Position numbers and translations under genes: made by a program. DNA of 64,000 bases from Cristatella mucedo (lineage: Eukaryota; Bryozoa; Phylactolaemata; Cristatellidae), in assembly GCA_009760855.2 (NCBI GenBank), contig WPIO01000174.1, forward strand, positions 139,501-203,500, read 5' to 3'. The notes under the pieces were generated by a model, which did not search any database, was not told the origin of the DNA, and saw nothing but the letters and a program-made list of their open reading frames with translations. The stretch's first letter is position 1. Every line of letters starts with the position of its first letter. This document shows positions 57,901 to 64,000 of the stretch, piece after piece.

Positions 57901-60900
57901 CAAAATCGGCTCAGCCAGCTTATCTGCTGTTGACTCTGCATGAAATCTAGGTGTCCAGTTCTAAAGTGGCGTTTCCTTAGCCGACCAAATCAGATCCACA
58001 GTCAGTCAAGTTTGCCTAATTGTAACCGCATAACATTACTGAAATTTGGGCTCGCCTAAACGCGTATATATACTGCATCGAAACTGATCCATGCGTTTGT
58101 GACATCCCATCTTGACTTCTGTAACTCACTGTTTGCTGGTCTGCCAGCCTGTGCAATCATGAGCTTGCAGTTGGTGTTAAACTCTGCAGATAGGCTCGTC
58201 TGTCGGGAGCATCACAATTGCCTCATCAATCAAGCAGCGTATTGACTTCAAGGTTCTGCCACTTTTATGTTCCTTCATTCTCTGGCTCCAGCTTACCTAT
58301 CAGAACTAATACCCCACCAGAAAAAGAATCTTTAACCGGCTGTTCTGACTCGAGTCGTTAAGCCATACCTCGCACGAACCCCAAAACTTTTGGAGACAAT
58401 ACCTGTAGCTCCTATGCTCCCAAAATCAAAATTTACTGCTAACACAGGTTAAAACGTTCCCTTACATGACGACATTTAAAAACAAGCTTTAGACACCTGT
58501 TTGTTAAAGCATTTGGTGAGTCTTTGTGATTCGTTTCTTGTGCGCACCTACTTGCTTACACGGTGCCTGCTGTCTGTGAATGTTACCACCAATAGTTTGG
58601 TAATGCTCTCTATACAGCATCTGTTGAGTGAGTAGAAAACGATTCAGTACTTGGATGGTGCTACACAAATGTATTATTATCACTTTCACTTATCACTTTC
58701 GTCTCTCTCCACTGCGACTTTCACAGCTTCATTATTGCGGTTTTTTCAAGTATATTCATTAATTAAAAAGTTGATCGGGTTTGAGTCAGTTATACACACT
58801 GTATTACACTTATAATTACTGTACTCATGAACTTGAGGCCTATGTACGCAAGCGCTTTTGCAAATCCTTCAACGCCAGGTGCAGCCACTCAACCACTCCT
58901 TGTGTGTAGGCAATAACCTTTAGTAATACGAGTGTAATGATGACCAAATGAGTGTTATTTCATGTCTGAGTGGCTCTAATAAGGTTACAGCCTTATTTAG
59001 TTGGTTGTGAACAGGTTTTCTATTTTCTAAACGAAGATACTTGTAATTAGGAAATCCTACGTAGCGGACATTTGGTTGTCGGGGAAGAGTCTGAAATCAA
59101 TTGTCTGTAATAAATCTTTATATCGACGATTGCTGTGGCGATTAATGTGTGTGAACCTTGTCCAATTGTGGTGTACCACAGGCTTAACCGTCTTGATATC
59201 TTCTGCATAGCCGTGGCCATAGTGATCAGGAACTGAACATTTGAACATGAATTTGTGTCAATGAATGCTTTAGTTAATTCACTAAAGAACTTCAGTAAAC
59301 TTGAATAATGAGCAGCCCCCACAAGGCAATGTTAAGAGTCTTCACAGCACCCGTTATGACTACGTTTAGAGCTTGGCAGTAGGGTCGTGAAATTATGGGT
59401 AGTGCTTCGGCAGTTGCTGAGGGACTCCGGCTAGTGAAGTGAAGTGCCTTGAGAGAGCTTTTCGGGTCTTCATTTTGTTGCACGATGCCGATCTGGTTAA
59501 CGGCGGAGTCTCTTTTATCCATGCTGCTATTAATTCTGACCAGATCAACCAGTGCTGATGTTGTCACCATGCCGAACGTTTCTACTGCTATGTGTGTGAT
59601 CTCCTTGCTCCACAGTAATACTCGCTGCCGTCTCCAATATTTCGTCTACGATTTGTTTCAGGCTGGGTCTGGAAAGCCGTCGATTTTTCGGAAGGGAGAA
59701 GTGAGGAAACATTCGCTATTCGTTTGAAGAATTCGGAGCTGGCCGGCGACTTCAAGAGAGCATTCCTGGAGTGCCAGCAAAGAAGCTCTGTCAGCAACTC
59801 GAAGGGTGACGCTTCGCAGGCTGACAGCGCCGACGGCAAAGCCGGCACCTCGTCTAGCCGAGCTGCTTCAGTGGCTGCGCAGGCAAAGCTGGCTAGTAAG
59901 TGGTGCTAGCTTTGTCGAAGCACGTGTCTCTTCTTGACGTAGCACTGCCAAGCTACCTGTGTTTGGGTCGCAATCCCGCATGCTACAGCCGTACAGAAGA
60001 TTTCGTACACCTCTGTTATTGTTTCTGTGACTTGTCGTCGTTGTGTTTGTGTGGAGAAAATAGTTTCCCCGTAGTTTTTGCACAGTAGCACTGTACCTCG
60101 AGCAGACCTCGGGTCGTGTACGCACAGAGGCATGCAAGGCTAGCTTCTTAGCTTTGCGTGGTCTTGCTGCCTCGTTGCATAGTGCCTATCGTCTGCTGCC
60201 GTTTGCAGGTCTCAGTGAGCAGTTCAAGCCGGCAGCCGGCACATGGGAGTGCACTGGTTGTTTCTTACGCAATGTTCCTGCCTCTTTCAAGTGCTTAGCA
60301 TGCGGTGCCAGCAAGCCTGGGGGCATAGCAGCAGCTGCACCGAGCACGTCCGGGCAGCTCCCAGGGCAGCTCCCAGCAGGACAGACGGCGAACGTCAGCT
60401 CGCCTTTGGCCAGCCTGCTCAGCGCAAACAGCGAGGCGCCGAAAGTGGGCAGCAATGGCGGTGCTCCGCCGACAGCAGCAGCCACTGTGGGGAGCCTCTT
60501 TCCTGCAGCTCCGGCGGCACACGAGCCCCCGGCTCTGCCAGCTTCCCTCGGCACTGCTTCTGGCGGCGGAAGCAAGGCTCCTGCAAACGTCTCGCTAGCA
60601 GGCTGGGCGATGGGGATGACGGCTGCACAGAAGCTGCCATTTCACGTGGCTTCGCCAGCTGCAAGCACTGGCGGTGGCGGAGCACCAGCAGCAGCATCCA
60701 TAGGCTCGCCAGTGCCTGGCCTGAGTGCAGCACCTTCCATTGCCACTACGGCCACAATGATTGCCCTGAAGCCGGCCATCATTGGCTCATCGGGGGCCAG
60801 TGCAGCAGGTGCACAGCAAAAGTCACTGTTTGGTGGCACTGCTGGCTCAACACCTCTGTTTGGTGCCCAGAAACCCTTGTTCGGCGCTGCACCAGTGGCG

Positions 60901-63876
60901 GCAGCGGCCTCTGTGGCCAGCACTGCCACGGCTGCTCAGCCCCCTGTGTTTGGGACACAATCCGGCGCTACAGCCGGACAGAAATCGCTGTTTGGTACAC
61001 CGCCGTTGTCTTCAGCACCTGTCACGACCGGTGCAGTTGCCGGCACCACTTCGTCGGCGCCTATTGCTTCTGGATCGCCTTCCTCCTCTGTAACTGGCGT
61101 TGGCAGCAAGCTGCAGTCTGGTGCCCTTGCACTGCTACAAGCACCCTCTTCGACCTTGGCCTCCAAGCCATCATCCGGTGGTCCTCCATCTGGATCAATC
61201 ATTGGTCAGCTGCTCGCGAAGCCACCAACAGCTGGAGGAGCAGGTGAGGCGATTGCATGGACCACTGTTGCAGAAGCTGTATCACCTGCGACCGCTGTGC
61301 CATCTCTACCCCTTTAAAGTCGCTGGTTGACCTTGATTGTGCTGTGCACACACTCCATGCAACACATGTTCATCCATGATTTGACACAATAATGTTGACT
61401 TGCAGAATCCAGAAAGCCGGGCACCGAATCGAGTTCTGCAAAGCCGAGTGTCTTCCAAGGTACTGTTCATTGCAGTTCAGTGGCTGGGTGTCTTAGTTAC
61501 AGCTTAAGCTTGTGCTACTAGGCCGATCCTGCTCAGTTGTAACTAGTATTATAAATCAGACATTTGTTATGAGCTGTTTGTTTAATTGGTTTTGAACGTG
61601 ACTAAAGACTTTCTGGTTGCAACCTTTTTTCGTTCTAGGATTCTCGTTCAACCTACAAAACCAGGTTTCACCTTTCTTTCAAACCAAGCAGCCAGTTGAT
61701 TCTGCTAAGCCTTTTTCGTTTGGTGGTGGCTTGTTACAGAAAGTAACAGTTGATAGGGCGGAGCCACCGCATCGATTGCTTCAGCCTGTTGGATCGACCG
61801 AAAGCGATGCATCTCAGCTGCAGCAGCAGCAGCGATCCAGGGCTATTAGTGAAGGTACTGTGAACCAGGCTTACTCCGCTATACCAGGCTGCAGCTATTG
61901 CTTCAATGGATTTCAAATCAGTTTATTTCATTTTTATATAATATGAGCAAGTAGCCTGCTATTTCCTGCTTTCACCTCATGATTTACCACTTATCAATTC
62001 TAGGATCGTCAGCATCCTGCCCCTATTGTAGTGTAATATATCTTTGTCAGCAACTCCACAAAGGCCATGTGGGTGTTACACAGGACTGTTTTGCTAGCGA
62101 ACTCGCAGCCTGAGCGGCTTTCGGTACGCATTCGGTAGCCAACAGACTTCGTCTCACACAACAAAGAGAAAGTGGAAAGCATAGCAGAGTCAGGAGAGCA
62201 GTTGAGGTAGTGGGTAAGTCAGGAGAGCAGTTGAGGTAGTGAGTAAGTCAGGAGAGCAGTTGAGGTAGTGAGTAGCGTGGAAGTAGCTACTCAGGACCGC
62301 TGGACCGGATGAGCCGTAGTCGGCAGCAGGAGAGTAGTTGTCGTTTGTGAACTCCTTTCTTGCTGGCATGACATTCGTTGCTACCACTGCTTCTGAGGCT
62401 GTACTGCCGTTTTTGTGTAGGCGAGAAGTCCGATGGAAATGTCTCTGTCGAAGAGTATGAACCTCAGGTCGACTTTAAGCCAATCATTCCCTTGCCGGAT
62501 CTCGTCGAGGTAAGACTTTTTGCAGACATTCTAGAGCCCTACTCTTATCAACTTCTCTGCTTCTACAGCTGAAATGCCGACTTGTCAAACGGGGCTGTTT
62601 AAGTTTTCAGTTTTTACTCTCACCATTGGTACTCAGCTGTCTGCTTTCAGTTGGAAAAATCAGGCTAGTCCTTATGCCTGTGACCCGAATTTTTTGTCTT
62701 TTTCGTGATTCCGTGACAGAATCGTGACTGCCAATGACACACCGTGCAGCTACTACGTCTCACATGGCAGCCCTATTGACTTGCTCGTATTGGAGGCATG
62801 CATTAGTGTGCCGAAACTCGAGCGAGACCATGTGCTTCTGCTTTAAATTGACTGTGACCAAGCACACTTTGCAACTGCTGCTTCGACAGGTGAAAACCGG
62901 AGAAGAAGACGAGGAGGCCTTGTTTGCCGAGCGAGCACGTCTGTACCGATTCGACAAGGCTGCCAGTCAGTGGAAGGAGAGGGGCATCGGTGTTCTCAAG
63001 ATTCTCAGATCTGTGGACAGGCAGCAGTATCGCTTGGTGATGCGACGGGATCAGGTGCTGAAGCTTTGTGCCAATCATCTCCTGGCAGTTGACACCGAGC
63101 TGAAACCCATGCAGGTAGCTGTCGGGCTGCACTTGGTTCAGCTGTCGTGCTACATCCGCCAATCAGCGGCCAAGTGTCGGCAGTGCCAGCCTTGACATTG
63201 AGCGCTACTTTTAGGGAAATGCGAAGGCGTGGTGCTGGTTTGCTAGCGACTTCTCCGAAGGCTCCGTCAGCAACGAGCAGCTGTCTGCTCGATTCGGTTC
63301 GCAAGAGACGTCAGAGCGTTTCCGACGTGTCGTTGCCGACTGCTGTGAAAACTTGAAGGCTGGCTCCGCCCATAAACCGGAGGCTGCAGTACGTAAGCAT
63401 GCAGAAACGCTGGTTGAGTTCGGCCGTGTTTACTCCATCAGGATTGGTCTGCATTTTGGCTGGGTGTTGGAATGTATGCCGGCACTCATGCTCATCGATA
63501 AACACACCACACAAACTGTCACTTGTACTTGCTAGACGGATTTGCTGTATGCGATAGCGTTTGGCTTGTGTGTTAGACTAGGCAAGGTGGTCTAGTGTTG
63601 GCTTCGAAGTGCTGTATCGGCCTCTTCGATTTCTAGTCAACATGTGATGGCAACAAGCAGCCTACTGCTGCTGTTGATGGCAAGTCGGCAGCTGTCAACG
63701 ACAAGCCTGCTTCACAGCCGTCGTTGGCCGAGCTATTCAAACCGTCGGAGGGCACGTGGTCGTGTGAGACCTGCCTTGCCAGCAACGATGGCAAAACGCA
63801 GCGCTGCCTATGCTGCCAGACCCTGAAGCCAGGAGCTACTGAATTGGTGCAGCCAAATCCCGGTCAAGGCCAAACG
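35509..63876 (+). CDS. RANBP2: RANBP2/Nup358-like nucleoporin gene (3' partial)
   Basis: Thirty-one exons modelled by similarity and phase: 35509-35580, 37823-37890, 39163-39360, 39428-39471, 39590-39636, 39768-39827, 40234-40338, 42510-42686, 42806-42930, 45879-46213, 46481-46563, 47336-47645, 48081-48181, 48382-48641, 48807-48927, 49099-49217, 50735-50969, 52626-52742, 52903-53337, 53591-54182, 54306-54500, 55115-55558, 56372-56605, 59662-59895, 60209-61243, 61406-61459, 61639-61854, 62421-62509, 62890-63114, 63215-63388, 63661-63876. All are GT-AG, phases close, about 2,240 codons. RANBP2 forms cytoplasmic filaments of the nuclear pore and binds RanGTP. The order helical N-terminal domain, coiled coil, Ran-binding domain, zinc finger, FG, Ran-binding domain, zinc finger fits the family. 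Further domains should lie past base 64000. Confidence 0.93.
36010..36117. repeat. (TC)n microsatellite
   Basis: About 108 bases of TC with minor CTCC/CACT interruptions in RANBP2 intron 1. Confidence 0.96.
36533..36615 (-). mobile_element. LINE A 3' tail fragment
   Basis: AATAATAATAATTCACTTGA, then AAAGCGCCCTCAGAGAACTT and TCTAGGCGCTTTACATTTGC: the last 80 bases of LINE A, reverse. Confidence 0.88.
37095..37245 (+). repeat. SINE A
   Basis: Head with TAGCCCCTACCAAGGTCAAG, B box GGGCTCGAGCCCGG and tail GAGCCTGGATAGAGATTAAG with TTCTCATCTGGTGC. Confidence 0.85.
38015..38690 (+). mobile_element. LINE A ORF2 tail with inverted duplication
   Basis: Forward copy (GCCAGCATATCTCCTGTTGG; SLTFRSLHSLAPAYLSDQ) in RANBP2 intron 2. 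It contains a perfect 24-bp inverted repeat (38267-38290 and 38297-38320, 6-base loop) not found in other copies. Confidence 0.85.
39877..40065 (+). repeat. SINE B
   Basis: Near full-length: A box TGGCTCACTAGGTAAGGCAG, B box CTGAGTTCGAATCGTG, body GGCGATCCTTTATCGCCACT and CAAGCGGTAGTGATAGCCTT, tail AAAGGCTCTTCTGTCGCTAT with ACAAAAAGAGGC and a TTATTATTATTATC end. Intron 6. Confidence 0.9.
41335..41550 (+). mobile_element. LINE A 3' UTR fragment
   Basis: TGCTTATGCGTGCTGACACT, GCATGCTGCCACTAACCACA and the tail AATGCCCCTAGAAAGAGATC with GAGTTCTCTGAGAGCGC. Confidence 0.85.
41890..42060 (+). repeat. SINE B (diverged)
   Basis: CTCTTAGCCCGGGGTTTAGG head, GTGAGTTTGAGTACTAC B-box region, GGGCAATCCTTCCCGACCCA and AAGGCTCTTCTGCTGCTATA. 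Confidence 0.75.
43738..43900 (-). repeat. SINE B (reverse)
   Basis: TTTTTGTATAGCGACAGAAG, GATAAAGGATCGCCCACCGC, TGGATTTGAACCCACGACC (B box) and TAGTGAGCCATTGCAGC (A box). Confidence 0.88.
44568..45282 (-). mobile_element. LINE A 3' end with expanded (TC)n
   Basis: Reverse copy, with the ORF2 tail open for 125 codons (QLVQNSAARLVCREPRNCHI). In its tail the short TCTCTCTC of the stem-loop has grown to about 63 bases of TC (44618-44680). Confidence 0.9.
46795..46865 (-). mobile_element. LINE A tail remnant
   Basis: TAGCGCCCCAAGAGAACTAA followed by ATCTCGGTCAGGGCTCA resembles the reverse LINE A/SINE A stem-loop. Short, intron 11. Confidence 0.5.
47765..47850 (+). mobile_element. LINE A 3' tail
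   Basis: AAAGTGCCTAGAAAGAGATT and GAGTTCTCTGAGGGCCC, then TTCTTATTATTACTATTAG. Intron 12. Confidence 0.8.
49315..50245 (-). mobile_element. LINE A 3' portion, longest copy
   Basis: Reverse, 930 bases: AATAATAATAATATTGCACT tail, UTR, and a 161-codon ORF2 tail ([20 protein letters not shown] ... TCIRTSPDLTTFKRN). It extends 5' to TTTCGAGCTGATTCAACTGG. Intron 16. Confidence 0.92.
50735..52742 (+). CDS. RANBP2: RANBP2 exons 17-18 (end of N-terminal domain)
   Basis: Exon 17 (50735-50969) reads NLVVKVVKDSLFVQNGEQLT and closes with an acidic DDNDDVEDEVDARHLSFATA block, ending phase 0. Exon 18 (52626-52742) reads VSQQLGDESLSRTPITTRGG then SPLRGRAMNSTLIST, a Ser/Thr/Arg linker. In other RANBP2 proteins further helices follow the acidic block; I could not find their exon in 50970-52625, although both ends are phase 0, so either a direct join or one more exon is possible. 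Confidence 0.8.
50970..52625 (+). other. RANBP2 intron 17 (possible missed exon)
   Basis: Holds a SINE A (52250-52410) and a second partial one (52410-52500). 51000-52240 has no recognised repeat. A small missing exon could be here, but no candidate with good splice sites and similarity was seen. Confidence 0.5.
52250..52500 (+). repeat. SINE A pair (one full, one 3' partial)
   Basis: First copy: GCTCGCCCCGACCAAGGTCT, GGGCTCGAGCC-type B box (GTAGGCTCGAGCCCC), GCGTCTGAATAGAGATTAAG with TTCTCTTAGGCCGC and a TTATTATTATT tail. The second starts at about 52412 (TTTCACGATCAAGGTAGTGG) and has the GTGCCTGAATAGAG tail. The first copy's tail runs into the second, a tail-targeted insertion. Confidence 0.85.
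52903..53337 (+). CDS. RANBP2: RANBP2 coiled-coil exon 19
   Basis: 145 codons, phase 0, GC-rich. It starts RRPAWSSSRVLYALESRVQT and then forms a long amphipathic coil built of 21-residue (three-heptad) repeats: ESASRSGELLASARSLSEGQ; ALAARSGDTCSELRWLKEEQ; SQVSRSADVIDHVRTVKEDQ; ALMMKNSELAGELRSLK. One unit is 28 residues (one extra heptad). In RANBP2 this place has a short coil (W-E/D-x-Q-N type), so the repeats look expanded here. Confidence 0.88.
53591..55558 (+). CDS. RANBP2: RANBP2 linker exons 20-22 and start of RBD1
   Basis: Exon 20 (53591-54182) continues the coil (SLMEDIRSDLRRL) into a Pro/Gln/Gly segment and an Asp/Glu-rich acidic block (EGEASGEDYNEDEYC, DDRGEWEDDEGG). Exons 21 and 22 are Ala/Pro/Ser/Val-rich, disordered-looking linkers (PGLPPVMSRVMPPPGYLAPP). 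Exon 22 ends with DDEDGDAVN and YYAPIIDLPPEVDVVTG, the first strand of Ran-binding domain 1. The donor of exon 20 (GTTGGT at 54183) is weak but required by phase. Confidence 0.83.
54908..54957. repeat. (TG)n microsatellite
   Basis: About 50 bases of TG followed by GCGCGCGTACGTGCATGCAT, in RANBP2 intron 21. Confidence 0.95.
56372..59895 (+). CDS. RANBP2: RANBP2 Ran-binding domain 1 (exons 23-24)
   Basis: Exon 23 (56372-56605): GEEDESVAFEARAKLFRM, EWKERGTGQIKLLLG, and RIVMRRDQTHKVCANHVV with GMELKPMGGSET, the RanBD1 core with its WKERG-G and MRR-Q-KVCANH signatures. Exon 24 (59662-59895): SWVWKAVDFSEGRSEETFAI and RLKNSELAGDFKRAFLEC, the last strand and helix. The domain is split by a 3.1-kb intron full of LINE copies. 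RBDs bind RanGTP at the cytoplasmic face of the pore. Confidence 0.93.
56830..57175 (+). mobile_element. LINE fragment between endonuclease and RT
   Basis: NPEMLMSTINHLNRSQVSSL then DLADRFSSFFVSKINRIKES, the spacer region before the reverse transcriptase in LINE ORF2. Forward, in RANBP2 intron 23. It probably continues at 57700 after an intervening insertion. Confidence 0.75.
57181..57273. repeat. (GTAT)n microsatellite
   Basis: About 23 copies of TATG/GTAT. It directly abuts the 3' end of the reverse LINE B that follows. Confidence 0.95.
57273..57670 (-). mobile_element. LINE B 3' end inserted in a LINE
   Basis: Reverse: CTCCGTCAGTAACTCCACAA, tail AGAGTTTTGTGTAGCGCACT and an ORF2 tail of 87 codons (GDRSFSSAGPRLWNSLPQFL). 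It lies between two forward LINE segments. Confidence 0.88.
57700..58680 (+). mobile_element. degenerate LINE RT to 3' end
   Basis: PVSVLLFLSKTLERVMADQL is the start of a LINE reverse transcriptase. Later pieces match the LINE A ORF2 tail (CCCATCTTGACTTCTGTAAC, GCAGCGTATTGACTTCAAGG) and end near TGTATTATTATCAC. The RT catalytic centre is deleted, with many stops. Confidence 0.75.
60209..61854 (+). CDS. RANBP2: RANBP2 zinc finger 1 and FG region (exons 25-27)
   Basis: Exon 25 (60209-61243, 345 codons) opens with a RanBP2-type zinc finger: TWECTGCFLRNVPASFKCLA then CGASKP, the W-x-C-x2-C-x10-C-x2-C pattern. It continues as an Ala/Gly/Ser/Pro-rich domain with at least five FG dipeptides (SLFGG, PLFGA, PLFGAA, PVFGT, SLFGT). 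Exon 26 (61406-61459) is Ser-rich and exon 27 (61639-61854) has FSFNLQ and PFSFGGG. FG repeats bind transport receptors; the zinc finger may bind RanGDP. One exon of 1,035 bases is unusually long for this gene. Confidence 0.92.
62035..62390 (-). mobile_element. LINE B 3' end with 29-bp triplication
   Basis: Reverse copy (CTTTGTCAGCAACTCCACAA, TGTTTTGCTAGCGAACTCGC). Within it AGTCAGGAGAGCAGTTGAGG plus TAGTGGGTA is repeated three times in tandem (62188-62274). Intron 27. Confidence 0.88.
62421..63388 (+). CDS. RANBP2: RANBP2 Ran-binding domain 2 (exons 28-30)
   Basis: Exon 28 (62421-62509): YEPQVDFKPIIPLPDLVE. Exon 29 (62890-63114): VKTGEEDEEALFAERARLYR, QWKERGIGVLKILR, and YRLVMRRDQVLKLCANHLLA. 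Exon 30 (63215-63388): GNAKAWCWFASDFSEGSVSN and LSARFGSQETSERFRRVV. A complete RanBD1 with the WKERG and MRRDQ..K.CANH motifs intact. Exon 30 ends at a GTACGT donor (63389), which keeps phase 0. Confidence 0.94.
63661..63876 (+). CDS. RANBP2: RANBP2 zinc finger 2 (exon 31)
   Basis: SLAELFKPSEGTWSCETCLA then SNDGKTQRCLCCQTLKPG: a second RanBP2-type finger, W-x-C-x2-C-x10-C-x2-C. The phase-0 start is at 63661 (or 63658, adding one Gln). The donor is GTTCGT at 63877; without splicing the frame would stop at 63900. Further domains are expected downstream. Confidence 0.82.
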
Positions 63877-64000
63877 GTTCGTTGCAATTTGCATGTGTGA
63901 AAAAGGCTGTTTTATGGTTTTCTGTTCCATACCGTCATCAGTTTTTTCCAATGCATCCCTCCGAACTACGACAAGCCTATGGTTGCACATGCACAAAATA

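Noticed and set aside
60186-60929. Long antisense and alternate-frame ORFs over RANBP2 exon 25
   Set aside because: Shadows of a GC-rich, repetitive coding exon; the + frame has the zinc finger and FG repeats.

Overview
The window comes from an invertebrate animal genome. The evidence is GT-AG introns throughout, a RANBP2/Nup358-type nucleoporin gene (a family known only from animals), a secreted VWD-EGF-CUB multidomain protein, and many LINE, tRNA-derived SINE and DNA-transposon copies. The species cannot be named from the sequence. A sponge or another early-branching marine animal would fit the short exons and repeat content, but that is a guess.

Layout. (1) About 593-12149, + strand: 3' part of a secreted or extracellular-matrix gene of 12 modelled exons. 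Splice phases close across every junction: VWD domain, C8-like cysteine region, EGF-like module, a unique exon, then two CUB domains, each cut by an intron at the same place. Its 5' end lies before the window. A 1-kb (TC)n array sits in the last intron. (2) About 12.2-25.3 kb: intergenic repeat graveyard with fragments of two LINE families (A and B), their SINEs, a decayed hAT transposase and microsatellites. (3) 25354-34799: an AT-rich Maverick/Polinton-type element with ~255-bp terminal inverted repeats that start AGTAGTATG. It carries decayed genes for the N-terminal part of a protein-primed DNA polymerase B, minor-capsid-like proteins, a major capsid protein, a YqaJ-type exonuclease, a phage-tail-fibre-like repeat protein and a retroviral-type integrase. 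It sits inside a SINE, is flanked by a 5-bp duplication (CTCCC), and its integrase gene is itself split by a LINE A copy. Nearly every gene in it is broken, so it is a relic. (4) 35509 to beyond the end, + strand: the RANBP2/Nup358-like gene, 31 modelled exons (about 2,240 codons): helical/TPR N-terminal domain, coiled coil with 21-residue repeats, low-complexity linkers, Ran-binding domain 1, RanBP2-type zinc finger 1, FG repeats, Ran-binding domain 2, zinc finger 2. It continues past base 64000.

Two themes connect the repeats. LINE A and SINE A share a 3' stem-loop (GCGC...AGAGA-TTAAGT-TCTCT...GCGC), so LINE A is the probable motor of SINE A. The nesting order SINE, then Maverick, then LINE gives a relative chronology for the locus next to RANBP2.
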